Assembly: GCA_029261355.1 (NCBI GenBank)
Contig: JAJDBM010000074.1
Location: 34,366-98,365, forward strand
Source of the DNA: Nitrospirales bacterium
GTDB taxonomy: Bacteria; Nitrospirota; Nitrospiria; Nitrospirales; UBA8639
Direction of reading: 5' to 3'
DNA: 64,000 bases
The translations under genes were made by a program, and so were the position numbers. Position 1 is the stretch's first letter. Every line of letters starts with the position of its first letter. Shown here in pieces: positions 10,034-19,170 of this stretch. The notes beneath the pieces are model-generated. The model saw only the letters and a list, made by a program, of their open reading frames with translations. It did not search any database and was not told where the DNA came from.

Positions 10034-11485
10034 ATGTCTTTTATTTCCTTAGATTCCATTCGTGCATCCTCTGATAAATTTCAAGAAGAATGCGCCGTAT
10101 TTGGCGTATACGGCCACCGAGAAGCAGCCAACTTAACCTATCTTGGGCTGTATGCACTTCAACATCGAGGGCAAGAAGGTTCGGGAATTGTCTCATCTGA
10201 TGGCGAACGATTCTATCAACGAAAAGGCATGGGGCTCGTTGCTGATATTTATTCGAAGAAAACACTCAAAGAGTTAATTGGGACAAAAGCGATTGGTCAC
10301 AATCGTTACTCAACCGCAGGAGACAGCGATTATAAAAATACACAACCCTTAACGGTGAACTTTGCGCTTGGCAATCTCGCATTGGCGCATAACGGCAACC
10401 TTATCAACGCCCCAATGCTTCGTAGCGAACTCGAAGCCTATGGAGCCATTTTTCAATCTGACTCCGATAGTGAGGTCATCGTTCACCTTATCGCTCATTC
10501 ACATGGCGATACGCTTCTGGATCGCGTGATTGATGCCTTAAGTCTGGTACGTGGCGCCTATTCACTCCTATTGCAAACCGATGATTTGTTAATTGCCACA
10601 AGAGATCCCTATGGATTCAGACCTCTTTGCTTGGGACGCTATAAGGGAAGTTGGGTTGTGGCGTCCGAGACCTGCGCCTTTGATTTAATCGGAGCTGAGT
10701 ATATTCGAGAAGTCGAACCAGGTGAACTCATCGTCATCAACAAGGACGGCCTTGCCTCCTATCATCCCTTCACAGAAAAACGCTCGGCTCAATGTGTATT
10801 TGAATTTGTCTACTTTGCTCGTCCTGATTCAAAGATATTTGGGGCCAATGCCGTCTATCCCATTCGAAAAGCCTTCGGCCGTCAACTTGCAAAGGAATGC
10901 CCTGTCGATGCTGATGTTGTCATTCCTGTACCAGATTCAGGTGTTCCGGCAGCATTGGGTTATTCTGAGGGTGCCGTCATTCCCTTTGAACTTGGGTTGA
11001 CTCGCAATCATTATGTGGGGAGAACCTTTATTGAGCCAGAACAAAGCATTCGTCATTTTGGCGTCAAACTTAAATTAAATGTCGTTCCTGATATTTTAAA
11101 GGGAAAGCGAGTGATTGTCGTCGATGATTCCATCGTGCGTGGGACGACAAGTCGAAAAATTGTCAAAATGATCAGACAGGCCGGAGCCAAAGAAGTCCAT
11201 ATGCGGATCAGTTCACCTCCAGTGATTGCTCCATGTTTCTACGGCATCGATACGCCAACCCAAAAAGAGTTGATTGGTGCATCTCAGAATCTTGAAAGCA
11301 TTCGCAAATATATTACGGCTGATAGTTTAGGGTATCTCAGTCTTGAAGGCATGCTAAACGTCGCGCCGGGACAGGCAAGCCACTACTGTGATGCCTGTTT
11401 TACAGATCAGTATCCTATTTCCTTCACACGAGCCGAACAGCTGCAGTTGGGATTATTTGAGCCCGTCCCCTCGTCCAATCAATAA
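10034..11485 (+). CDS. purF: Amidophosphoribosyltransferase PurF, Fe-S type
   Basis: A 483-residue enzyme for the first committed step of purine synthesis. A propeptide of about 19 residues precedes the catalytic cysteine in [10 protein letters not shown], implying self-cleavage. The PRPP site [17 protein letters not shown] is intact. Four cysteines (in [17 protein letters not shown] and [11 protein letters not shown]) match the 4Fe-4S ligands of Bacillus-type PurF, so the enzyme is probably oxygen-sensitive. It closes the purine cluster, 19 bases after purL. Confidence 0.95.
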   Translation: MSFISLDSIRASSDKFQEECAVFGVYGHREAANLTYLGLYALQHRGQEGSGIVSSDGERFYQRKGMGLVADIYSKKTLKELIGTKAIGHNRYSTAGDSDYKNTQPLTVNFALGNLALAHNGNLINAPMLRSELEAYGAIFQSDSDSEVIVHLIAHSHGDTLLDRVIDALSLVRGAYSLLLQTDDLLIATRDPYGFRPLCLGRYKGSWVVASETCAFDLIGAEYIREVEPGELIVINKDGLASYHPFTEKRSAQCVFEFVYFARPDSKIFGANAVYPIRKAFGRQLAKECPVDADVVIPVPDSGVPAALGYSEGAVIPFELGLTRNHYVGRTFIEPEQSIRHFGVKLKLNVVPDILKGKRVIVVDDSIVRGTTSRKIVKMIRQAGAKEVHMRISSPPVIAPCFYGIDTPTQKELIGASQNLESIRKYITADSLGYLSLEGMLNVAPGQASHYCDACFTDQYPISFTRAEQLQLGLFEPVPSSNQ

Positions 11486-11608
11486 TATTCCTCCGTTTCT
11501 CTACAATTGTTGCTGCAGAAAAATTTGCTGTGGTAACATCTTTACTGGCGCCTTGAGTATTTCGTATCGATGTGGGAATGGCGATTTATAAGCAAAGGGG
11601 GTTCGATC

Positions 11609-12151
11609 ATGAAACGTTTGATCATCAGCTGTACAGTCGTCTTTATTCTTCTAGGCACAAGCATTTCCGGATTGACGGCAGGGTTTTTTAAAGTTGGCGA
11701 AACCGCACCAAATTTCACCCTCACATCGTTAGCAGGTGAGCCCACTTCGCTTGAATCTTTTAGAGGCAAAGTGGTCGTGCTAGGCCTATTTCACATTTGT
11801 AAACCCTGTTTAATTCAAGGGTCGAATCTTCAGAAAGTTCATGAATTAACTCAAGGGAAAAATGTGGCGGTTGTTGGGGTCAATTCATCTGGCGATTCGA
11901 AGGGAGATGTGATTGATTTCCTCAAAACCTTTCCCTCGACGGTGACGTATCCCTATTTAACAGATCCAGAACAGATGACTGATAAACTTTTTGGGGGAGG
12001 ACGATTTATTCCCAATGTCTACATCATTGATCAACAAGGTGTCATTCAGTGGCAACGAGTTGGAAATTTTAATATGGCTGGTCACGAAATCATTCTGAAT
12101 GAAGTTGATAAAATGTTGACGGCGCCTTCAACGGGCAGTCCAACACTCTAG
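11609..12151 (+). CDS. Secreted thioredoxin-fold protein, TlpA/ResA-like
   Basis: A 180-residue protein with an N-terminal signal peptide (MKRLIISCTVVFILLGTSISG) and a thioredoxin fold of the peroxiredoxin/TlpA branch (KVGETAPNFTLTSLAGE, then LGLFHICKPCLIQG). The CKPC pair is a redox-active CxxC. The frame is open to 11570, but ATG at 11609 is chosen because it follows AAAGGGGG at about 8 bases and starts the signal peptide. It probably acts as a periplasmic disulfide reductase, perhaps in cytochrome maturation. Confidence 0.85.
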   Translation: MKRLIISCTVVFILLGTSISGLTAGFFKVGETAPNFTLTSLAGEPTSLESFRGKVVVLGLFHICKPCLIQGSNLQKVHELTQGKNVAVVGVNSSGDSKGDVIDFLKTFPSTVTYPYLTDPEQMTDKLFGGGRFIPNVYIIDQQGVIQWQRVGNFNMAGHEIILNEVDKMLTAPSTGSPTL

Positions 12152-12208
12152 TGAAGTGTGGCCGACTACATGATAAAGCACATCGCATGAAAGGGTTATA
12201 AATAGTTT

Positions 12209-12448
12209 ATGGATGAATTAGAAGCTGGTAAGGCAAAACTCCTTGAAGTCGTCCAGAGTATTGATGCAAGCGTCGAAGTGGTGATTCCCACCACTCCATC
12301 TAATAGTATTTTTCTTATTTCGCTCACGAAGGGAGCGAATCGGAAATTTATCACCGTCCCTGAGGATGACGTGTTAGACCTTCCTAGTGAAGAGGATATT
12401 CTCGCAAAAACAACAACAATGCTCCAAGAAGCGATAGGAGCATTATGA
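12209..12448 (+). CDS. Small hypothetical protein
   Basis: A 79-residue acidic, soluble protein I do not recognise. The N-terminal half resembles a helix plus beta hairpin (EVVIPTTPSNSIFLISLTKGANRKFITVPEDD). Its stop overlaps the next start (ATGA at 12445), so the two genes are translationally coupled and probably function together. Confidence 0.7.
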   Translation: MDELEAGKAKLLEVVQSIDASVEVVIPTTPSNSIFLISLTKGANRKFITVPEDDVLDLPSEEDILAKTTTMLQEAIGAL

Positions 12449-13044
12449 AGCAGATTCTTCCTCGCATTTGGCAATGGTCTTGGTTTTCAGAAGAAAAGCA
12501 AATTGAATTTAACGGACATTTCCTTGAGACAGGAGAGCACCGAATTCTTGTTGACCCTCCACTGATGAGTGCTGGAGACATGGCCCAAATTAGGCATGGA
12601 GATCCGGTTGATTATATTGTGCTGACCAATCGCGATCATCAACGAGAAGCTGATGTCTACAAAAAAGAATTTAATTGTCAGCTGATGATTCCCGAAAAGG
12701 ATTCAGGGGAAATGTCTGTCCAAGCTGATAAAACATTCAAAGATGGAGAACTGCTTCCTGGAGGCATGTGGGTCATTCAATTACAAGATCAGAAGTCACC
12801 AGGGGAGAGCGCCTTGTTTCTGCAGACAGGTAAAGGTATTCTGCTCGTTGGTGATGCGCTCATTGGAAAACCTGCTGGTTCTCTGAGTTTGTTGGCATCT
12901 GAAAAATACGCAGATATCGCCAAAGCTCGAGAGGGATTACGTCGTCTGTTAAAGTACAATTTTGATAGTCTGTTGGTTGGTGATGGTACCCCAATTCTTC
13001 AAGAGGCTAAGGCCGTCCTAGAACACACGTTGGAATCGTCGTAA
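12445..13044 (+). CDS. Degenerate metallo-beta-lactamase-fold protein
   Basis: A 199-residue protein with the outline of a metallo-beta-lactamase fold: a beta-rich N-terminus (FNGHFLETGEHRILVDPPL), then VDYIVLTNRDHQREA where active enzymes have THxHxDH, and later GILLVGDALIGKP matching the GDxL strand. The metal-binding HxHxDH motif is reduced to NRDHQRE, so ordinary dinuclear hydrolase activity looks unlikely. It overlaps the preceding small gene by 4 bases. A binding role is possible; the substrate is unknown. Confidence 0.75.
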   Translation: MKQILPRIWQWSWFSEEKQIEFNGHFLETGEHRILVDPPLMSAGDMAQIRHGDPVDYIVLTNRDHQREADVYKKEFNCQLMIPEKDSGEMSVQADKTFKDGELLPGGMWVIQLQDQKSPGESALFLQTGKGILLVGDALIGKPAGSLSLLASEKYADIAKAREGLRRLLKYNFDSLLVGDGTPILQEAKAVLEHTLESS

Positions 13045-13059
13045 ACACTCACCATTGTT

Positions 13060-13866
13060 ATGCACGAATCTCATTCTACACACCTTAACCGGCTTGGAAA
13101 TCAGCACTTTTCGAGAGGTTTTTATACCGATGCCTATCATTGTTATTCTCGCGCCTTGGAGGCTGATCGACAGAGTGGAGATCAGCGAGCTCTCGCCATG
13201 ACATTAGGAAACTTAGGGAATATTTGCGCGGTGAGTGGACGGCGGTCTCAAGCCAATACCTATTACCATGAAGTGTTAGAAATTCAGAAAATTCTAGGCG
13301 ATGACCGTGGAATTAGTACGACCTTGGCAAACTTAGGAAATTTATCGGCCGATGCAGGTGAATGGGAGCGAGCTCAAGCTCACTATTTAGAAGCGCTTGA
13401 TTTGATGAATGATGTTGGTGACTATGCTGGCAAAGCCATACTGCTTTCTGATTTGGGTCTAGTCGCGAGAGAAAAAGGTCAATATCTTCAAGCAATTGAA
13501 TATTATGAAGAATCGCTGGCACTCATGCGTCGAGTGGACAACCAAGAAGGACAAGCTGATGTCTATCGGATGATGGCGCGCCTCTACTTGGCCCAGGGAC
13601 GCTATAATGAAGCGATTGCCTGCACGCAAACAAGCTTTGATATGGCGGAACGTCTTCGTGACGAGTTACGCATGGGGGGAGCATGGTTTGTTCTTGCTAG
13701 TTGTTATGAAGGACAAGGTGACTGGAGAGAGGCCATCCGATATTTAGAACAGGTTGTGCAAGTTGATGAAAAATATGATTTACCGAAATTGAAAGAAAAT
13801 ACGACCCGCTTACAACATCTTCGAGAGCGTCTTACTCACGTCAACACAACACTTTCACATGAATGA
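13060..13866 (+). CDS. Tetratricopeptide repeat protein
   Basis: A 268-residue soluble protein made almost wholly of TPR helical hairpins (about six, period near 40 residues, with recurring LGNLGNICAVSGR / LANLGNLSADAGE / LSDLGLVAREKGQ helices). No signal peptide is visible, so it is probably a cytoplasmic scaffold. Its last 8 bases overlap the next gene, indicating an operon. Confidence 0.88.
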   Translation: MHESHSTHLNRLGNQHFSRGFYTDAYHCYSRALEADRQSGDQRALAMTLGNLGNICAVSGRRSQANTYYHEVLEIQKILGDDRGISTTLANLGNLSADAGEWERAQAHYLEALDLMNDVGDYAGKAILLSDLGLVAREKGQYLQAIEYYEESLALMRRVDNQEGQADVYRMMARLYLAQGRYNEAIACTQTSFDMAERLRDELRMGGAWFVLASCYEGQGDWREAIRYLEQVVQVDEKYDLPKLKENTTRLQHLRERLTHVNTTLSHE

Positions 13867-14305
13867 CAATCAAGACAGCACTGTATCCTGGGAACCCGTA
13901 CGTGATCATTTGCTGAAGCATGTTCCTGGATGGTTTTCGTCCTCTCCTGAAGAAGCCCTCACCTTACAGCTTGATGATGATGAGTGGTTGTTAGAAGTGA
14001 CGCCAATCGGTCTTCTTGTCTGTCAGGCCGGTTATATGCTTGAAGATATGGAAAGTATTTTATCTGATGGAACAGCAGAAGATTTAGGGTCAGATGAACT
14101 CGCCAAACAAGCTAAGTTTTATTTGCAACAGACCGTCTCTAAACACCGCAGACGTCTGTTAACCGATGGGTTTGCTGAACGCATAGAAATGAATGACGAA
14201 TTTGTCGCCATACTATTTGAACAGCCCGTTGATTTTCAGGACCTTCCCGCGCTCGTCTCATCAATCCAACAGGCTCGTTCCAGGTTTTCTGCAACACCAT
14301 CATAA
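13859..14305 (+). CDS. Hypothetical acidic protein
   Basis: A 148-residue acidic, cytoplasmic-looking protein. A central beta hairpin (DDDEWLLEVTPIGLLVCQAGYML) is followed by helices. I do not recognise the family. The ATG at 13859 lies inside the end of the TPR gene (8-base overlap), so partnership with the TPR protein is likely. Confidence 0.7.
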   Translation: MNDNQDSTVSWEPVRDHLLKHVPGWFSSSPEEALTLQLDDDEWLLEVTPIGLLVCQAGYMLEDMESILSDGTAEDLGSDELAKQAKFYLQQTVSKHRRRLLTDGFAERIEMNDEFVAILFEQPVDFQDLPALVSSIQQARSRFSATPS

Positions 14306-14422
14306 GTATAAGCATGTTCCTTGGAAGTGACCACCAGCAAGTAAGTGTCTGGTCAGTATTCAATATGATGTGTGAATGAACCATGCAACCTAACATGGGT
14401 TACAAAGGATCCCAATATAAAT

Positions 14423-15427
14423 ATGACGACAAACATTAAAACTTTCGAAGATTTTCGAGAAACATTTTTTGCTTTTCGTTTGCCACGAATTTTATTGACG
14501 GCATTGGACTTACAGTTATTCACCGTGATGGATACCAAATCGTGGACCATCAAAAACTTAGCGAAAACTCTTGGCGTGAGTGAACGTGGGCTTGAAATTT
14601 TATGTAGAAATTTAGCGAGCGCTGGTCTCCTACAAAAACGTGGCTTTCGGTATAGCAGTGAACGTGTTGGACGACAATTTCTTAACAAGCATAGCCCGTT
14701 ATACCGTGGCTCATATCTTCAACTGATGTGTCAGCAATGGGATAATTGGAATAGTCTGACACAGGCTGTCAAAACAGGCCACCCGGTGGAAGAGAAAGAA
14801 CCCGAAACGCCATCATATCGTCACGCATTTACCTGGGCGATGCATGAACGGTCTTTGGACGCTGCTCGTCAGGTAGCCAATCAAGTTGACTTCACCTCTG
14901 CCACCTCCTTACTGGATGTCGGAGGAGGACCAGGAACCTATGCGTTAGAGTTTTTGGCGAAGAACCCAAAAATGACAGCTACCATATTGGATAGACCTGC
15001 GGCACTCGATGTGGCAAGAGACATTGCCAAAACGCGTAGACAAGGCAAACGGCTTTCCTATCAAGCAGCCGATTTTTTAATTGATCCTATTCACGGAAAA
15101 TATGACGTTATCTGGATTTCGAACGTTATTCATATTTTTTCGCCATCGACGAATAAAAAATTCTTTCGTCGACTCCGAACACATTTAAACCCACGAGGCC
15201 GTATACTTATTCAAGATACGTTCTTATCTGATAAACAGAGCATTCGACCAGCAGAGGCTAATCTTTTTGCCGTCACCATGCTCTTATTTACCGAATCTGG
15301 AAATACCTATAGTCTTGCGGATGTGCACGAGTGGCTTAAGAAAACTGGATATAAAAACCCTGGAATACTCACATTAAAAAAGGGGACCGGTGACTGGGAT
15401 GGCATCCTGATTCAGGCGCATGGTTAA
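14423..15427 (+). CDS. SAM-dependent methyltransferase with winged-helix dimerisation domain
   Basis: A 334-residue protein. The N-terminal 90 residues form a winged helix (IKNLAKTLGVSERGLEILCRNLASAGLLQKRG) as in family-2 O-methyltransferases; the C-terminal Rossmann domain has motif I LLDVGGGPGTYALEFL and later GRILIQDTFLSD. The likely action is O- or C-methylation of a small metabolite; the substrate is unknown. The frame is open to 14372, but ATG at 14423 is preferred, with AAAGGAT upstream. It converges on the OmpA-like lipoprotein gene. Confidence 0.85.
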   Translation: MTTNIKTFEDFRETFFAFRLPRILLTALDLQLFTVMDTKSWTIKNLAKTLGVSERGLEILCRNLASAGLLQKRGFRYSSERVGRQFLNKHSPLYRGSYLQLMCQQWDNWNSLTQAVKTGHPVEEKEPETPSYRHAFTWAMHERSLDAARQVANQVDFTSATSLLDVGGGPGTYALEFLAKNPKMTATILDRPAALDVARDIAKTRRQGKRLSYQAADFLIDPIHGKYDVIWISNVIHIFSPSTNKKFFRRLRTHLNPRGRILIQDTFLSDKQSIRPAEANLFAVTMLLFTESGNTYSLADVHEWLKKTGYKNPGILTLKKGTGDWDGILIQAHG

Positions 15428-15519
15428 TATGATTGAAAATTCCTACGCTCAAAAGCTATCGATTGATACGTCCCCCATATTCTGCAAGATTTGAATCATC
15501 AAACGAAAAAAGAATCCAG

Positions 15520-18249
15520 TTATCTCACATAAATTTCAACTCGCCGATTCAAGGGTTCGCTGACCTCATCAGGAGTGTGAACCAGGAGGTTCTTTTCCCC
15601 ATGACCGGTGAATTCCATAAGTTGGGAGTCAATACCGTCAGCAATCAGCACGTCTCGAATGACACGAGCTCGGCGCACTGATAAATCATAATTATGTTCA
15701 TCAGTAGCCATACGATCGGTATGTCCAATCACGTTAATGTTAGGCGCCACTCTGCTAGCAAGGGAGGAGGCAATTGTCTTACGAAATTCAGGAAATTTTT
15801 GGCGTGATTCGGAAGAAATGTTAACCGTACCACTTTCGAAATATACGATGAATTTGAGTGGTTTTTCAGGGTTAGCTTCCAATGCGCGGTGGAAAGTGTC
15901 CTGAATGACGTCTTCTTTAAGTAGAAAGGGTTGAGGCGGGACTTCTTTAGAACTACTCATTGTAATGGCTTGTCCCGATTGGTCGAGAACCATCGTTTCA
16001 CCGGCGCTGGTCACGTTAATCATTCCGACGGATCCCTCCTCATTACTCAGAAGAATAATCACAACCTTTGGTGGGATCACGTCGATATTAATGGTTTTTT
16101 CATGCACGGAAACCCCATCGCTCACCTGAAAGGTCAGTGGGATCGCTCCAACTTGTTCAGCTGTTGGAGTGATCGTGAAAAGACGGGTGGTCGGATCCCA
16201 TTGACTATTGAGCGGCAGTGGATTCGTGAGTATCTTGTACGTTAAGGCATGACTATCGAGGTCCGTGGCTGAGAGGTTGACACTCAATGTGTTCCCAAAT
16301 CGTATTGTTTGATCACTGAGGGACTCAAAAGTGGGTGGCTGATTTGGAAGAACTTGGACGATAGTGGAAGGGCTACTCTGTATATTGTTGATCGTCTGTG
16401 TACTTGTGACCCGATCGGCTTCGTTGAGCATCTGGAGATCGATTGCTTGCCAATTGCCTTGGGCATCCGCTTGAACCGGTGCCCCGAGCGGTGTCCCATT
16501 TTTGTGTAATTGAATGAAAGCTGAAGGATCAGCTCTTCCAGTGACGATGATGTCACCAGCTTTCAAGGATGGCTTTACTATTGGTGGAAGAGGCTGCACT
16601 GTGAGCGTAGCCAGCTCCGAGGTCACTCCCTCACGAATTGCCTGAACGATCGTGGTGCCGACATTGATGCCGGTCGCAGTTCCGTCGTTATCAATCGTCG
16701 CGACTGTGGGATCTTCACTCTGCCATATGACGTCTCCTAACGCTTCCTTAACTTGCCCATTAGAAAAGGTGCCGGTGGCGGTAAAGCGGTGGGCTGCGCC
16801 ACGACCCAGGATCGTCGTCGGAGCTGTAGCTAAAGTGATCTGCGTGAGTCCGGCCCGGCCCACCACGACTGGGGCAGAAGTCCCGCTTGAAATCGCATTC
16901 ACTATTTGTGTACTCGTCACCTCATCCGCTTCAGTCAGCATGGGCAGGTCCTGGACTTCCCACTGGCCGTGGGCATTGGTTTGGACTGGTGCTCCAAGCG
17001 GCGTCCCATTATTGTGCAACTGAATCTGTGCGGCTGGCTCGGCGGTGCCCGCAACCCTCGTATCACCTCCTTTTAACGTGGAGAGCAGGACCGGTGGGAG
17101 TGGGTGGACGGTGAACGGGACCAGGTCCGAGATCACGCCTTCACGTATTGCGTGAATCGTTGTGGCTCCGGCAGTTAGGGCCATGACTGTTCCATCTGCT
17201 TCGATTTTCGCGACAGTGGGATTTGCGCTCTGCCAGGCCACACCCGCTAAGGCTTCTTCGACCCGCCCATTCGAGAACGTACCCGTTGCCGTGAAGGCAT
17301 GAGTAGTCCCTCGATCAATTGTCAGTAGAGGCGCTGGAACAATCGCAATCTGTGTGAGCACAGCCGGCCCCACCAAAATAGGAGAGGAAGCTTCGCTTAG
17401 AATGGCATTCACCATTTGTGTACTCCTCACCTCATCCGCTTCAGTCAGCATGGGGAGGTCGTGGACTTCCCACTGGCCGTGGGCATCAGTTTGGACTGGG
17501 GGCCCAAGCGGCGTCCCATTTTTGTGTAACTGAATTTGTGCGGCTGGCTCGGCGGTGCCCGCGACCCTAGTATCGCCTCCTCTTAACGTGGAGAACAGGA
17601 CCGGTGGCAGCGGGTGGACGGTGAGCCGAACCAGGTCCGAGGTCACGCCTTCACGTGTCGCGTGAATCGTCGTGTCGCCGGCAGCCAGGGTCGTGACCAT
17701 TCCATCGGCTTGGATTGTCGCAACATTGGAATGTGAACTAGACCAGGTCATCGCGGAGAGAGGCTCTGTTATTCTCCCATTAGAAAAAACTCCCTTTCCA
17801 GTAAACGTCAGAATTTGTCCCTCTTCAATCCACGGAGGTAACACTGAAGTAATCGTAAGATGCATGAGGGTAGCTCGTTTTACGAGAACTGGCTGAGATG
17901 CCTGACTTGTTCTTCCAAACATAGTCTGGGTCGCAGACATTGCTTGATCGGCCAGTAGGGGGGGAACGTCAAAATCGAATGTGCCCTCAACTGAAATTGT
18001 GCCGGTTGCGAGTGGCGTACCGTTCTGCAACAGATTCACCCGTGCATGAGGGAGCCCTGATCCAGCCACCGTAACTTCACCTTCTTCCAAAGAGGCATAC
18101 AACAAAGGAATTGGTGGATTGGCGGGGATATGATGAAGGATGGTGGTCCTTTGGCTATGACTACTGGTGCAACCTCCGATAATGAGGAGAAGGAAAAACA
18201 CCCATACCCCTCCTGGACCCCATTCATTCATTTTTAGCATGTGATACAT
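15520..18249 (-). CDS. Large OmpA-type lipoprotein with alternating Big_2-like modules
   Basis: A 909-residue outer-envelope protein. The N-terminus has a lipobox (LLLIIGGC, Cys near residue 27). Residues about 45-640 alternate two module types: a short domain with the pattern GDTRVAGTAEPAAQIQLHKN and a Big_2-type immunoglobulin-like domain (TGTFSNGRVEEALAGVAWQS). Period is near 170 residues, and two copies are almost identical. Residues about 650-735 are cadherin/He_PIG-like (PPTFESLSDQTIRFGN). The C-terminus is an OmpA peptidoglycan-binding domain (NVIGHTDRMATDEHNYDLSVRRA). It likely links the outer membrane to peptidoglycan and presents a stalk. Several ATGs (18249, 18240, 18231) are possible starts. 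The FecR gene lies 40 bases upstream. Confidence 0.85.
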   Translation of the reverse strand: MYHMLKMNEWGPGGVWVFFLLLIIGGCTSSHSQRTTILHHIPANPPIPLLYASLEEGEVTVAGSGLPHARVNLLQNGTPLATGTISVEGTFDFDVPPLLADQAMSATQTMFGRTSQASQPVLVKRATLMHLTITSVLPPWIEEGQILTFTGKGVFSNGRITEPLSAMTWSSSHSNVATIQADGMVTTLAAGDTTIHATREGVTSDLVRLTVHPLPPVLFSTLRGGDTRVAGTAEPAAQIQLHKNGTPLGPPVQTDAHGQWEVHDLPMLTEADEVRSTQMVNAILSEASSPILVGPAVLTQIAIVPAPLLTIDRGTTHAFTATGTFSNGRVEEALAGVAWQSANPTVAKIEADGTVMALTAGATTIHAIREGVISDLVPFTVHPLPPVLLSTLKGGDTRVAGTAEPAAQIQLHNNGTPLGAPVQTNAHGQWEVQDLPMLTEADEVTSTQIVNAISSGTSAPVVVGRAGLTQITLATAPTTILGRGAAHRFTATGTFSNGQVKEALGDVIWQSEDPTVATIDNDGTATGINVGTTIVQAIREGVTSELATLTVQPLPPIVKPSLKAGDIIVTGRADPSAFIQLHKNGTPLGAPVQADAQGNWQAIDLQMLNEADRVTSTQTINNIQSSPSTIVQVLPNQPPTFESLSDQTIRFGNTLSVNLSATDLDSHALTYKILTNPLPLNSQWDPTTRLFTITPTAEQVGAIPLTFQVSDGVSVHEKTINIDVIPPKVVIILLSNEEGSVGMINVTSAGETMVLDQSGQAITMSSSKEVPPQPFLLKEDVIQDTFHRALEANPEKPLKFIVYFESGTVNISSESRQKFPEFRKTIASSLASRVAPNINVIGHTDRMATDEHNYDLSVRRARVIRDVLIADGIDSQLMEFTGHGEKNLLVHTPDEVSEPLNRRVEIYVR

Positions 18250-18289
18250 CGCTTCTGTTCATAGTTGAGTCGTCTCGACGAACAATATT

Positions 18290-18814
18290 CTAGGGGCTTT
18301 CCAAAATCTGCTCCGTATACTCATCTCCGTCGTATTCTTCACCTTCTTCAAGAATTTGGATGATGAGTTTCGTACCTCGGATCCCAACGGTGGCGGTTGG
18401 TGTTTTAATCGAAACAGACTCAGGAGATAACTTCGCCATCATCCCGGAGAGGTAGACGAGCGTGCCCCGCATGATCTCTGAGGCAAACGAATATTTTTCT
18501 TCTTTTGGGTTAAAGACAAATTCTTTTAATACCAGGCGGCTTTTGGGTCCGAGAGAGACTCTGGTGTTGTCTTTGAGGGTGACACCTAACGATCCCGACG
18601 CGTTTGTTTCTAGCACATCACGTTGAAAGATTGGATCACCCGTGTGGCCTGGGATTCGTTCTTCCCCTCTTATGATGAACGCATGGTCATTGACCTTCTT
18701 GACCTTGCCGATCACTTTGGATTCGGCCATGGATAGGGTAGGAAAAACTAAGATACCCACCATCAGGAGGATACCCAAGACGAATATTTGATTTCTTAAT
18801 CGATGATGGATCAC
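18290..18814 (-). CDS. FecR-domain secreted protein
   Basis: A 174-residue protein with a signal peptide (NQIFVLGILLMVGILVFPT, then SMAES) and a FecR domain: GDPIFQRDVLETNASGSLGVTLKDNTRVSLGPKSRL and TPTATVGIRGTKL. Such stand-alone FecR proteins, unlike sigma-factor regulators, are periplasmic and often sit beside large surface proteins. The start is GTG at 18814 with GGAG six bases upstream. It is probably cotranscribed with the OmpA-type lipoprotein. Confidence 0.85.
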   Translation of the reverse strand: MIHHRLRNQIFVLGILLMVGILVFPTLSMAESKVIGKVKKVNDHAFIIRGEERIPGHTGDPIFQRDVLETNASGSLGVTLKDNTRVSLGPKSRLVLKEFVFNPKEEKYSFASEIMRGTLVYLSGMMAKLSPESVSIKTPTATVGIRGTKLIIQILEEGEEYDGDEYTEQILESP

Positions 18815-19170
18815 GAATGCTCCAATTCAAGGAAAATATGATAACCCCGTTTCTCTCAGTTTTCGCTTAGGGGCTTTCAATATGTGCCTTCAGTTTCACT
18901 AGATATTATGGGGATTGAATAAAAACTATACTATATTCAGTTGAGAACATGCCATGCTACGTAAGGCCCGATACTCTTTAAGACTGAGCACTCAATAGGA
19001 AATGATTGGGTCACAGAGGAACCATACGTTACTGGGAAATTGTGGGGGGTGTTGAATCATGATGATATCGAGCGGCCACAATCATAAGCTCTACTCGGAA
19101 AGCCAGGAGTTCTTGATTCTCAGTCTCAAGGGAAGAATAAGGAAATGGTTAGGCTGAACGGGGCAAGATG
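18815..19170. other. Intergenic region between FecR and regulator genes
   Basis: About 350 bases without a gene. It should hold the promoter of the fecR/OmpA-type unit. I looked for the reverse-strand GCAA-N5-GTGCCA sigma54 pattern and found none with correct spacing. No strong hairpin was noticed. Confidence 0.4.

Noticed and set aside
18860..18900. TTTCAATATGTGCCTT as a reverse sigma54 promoter for the fecR unit
   Set aside because: The spacing between the two elements is three bases instead of five.
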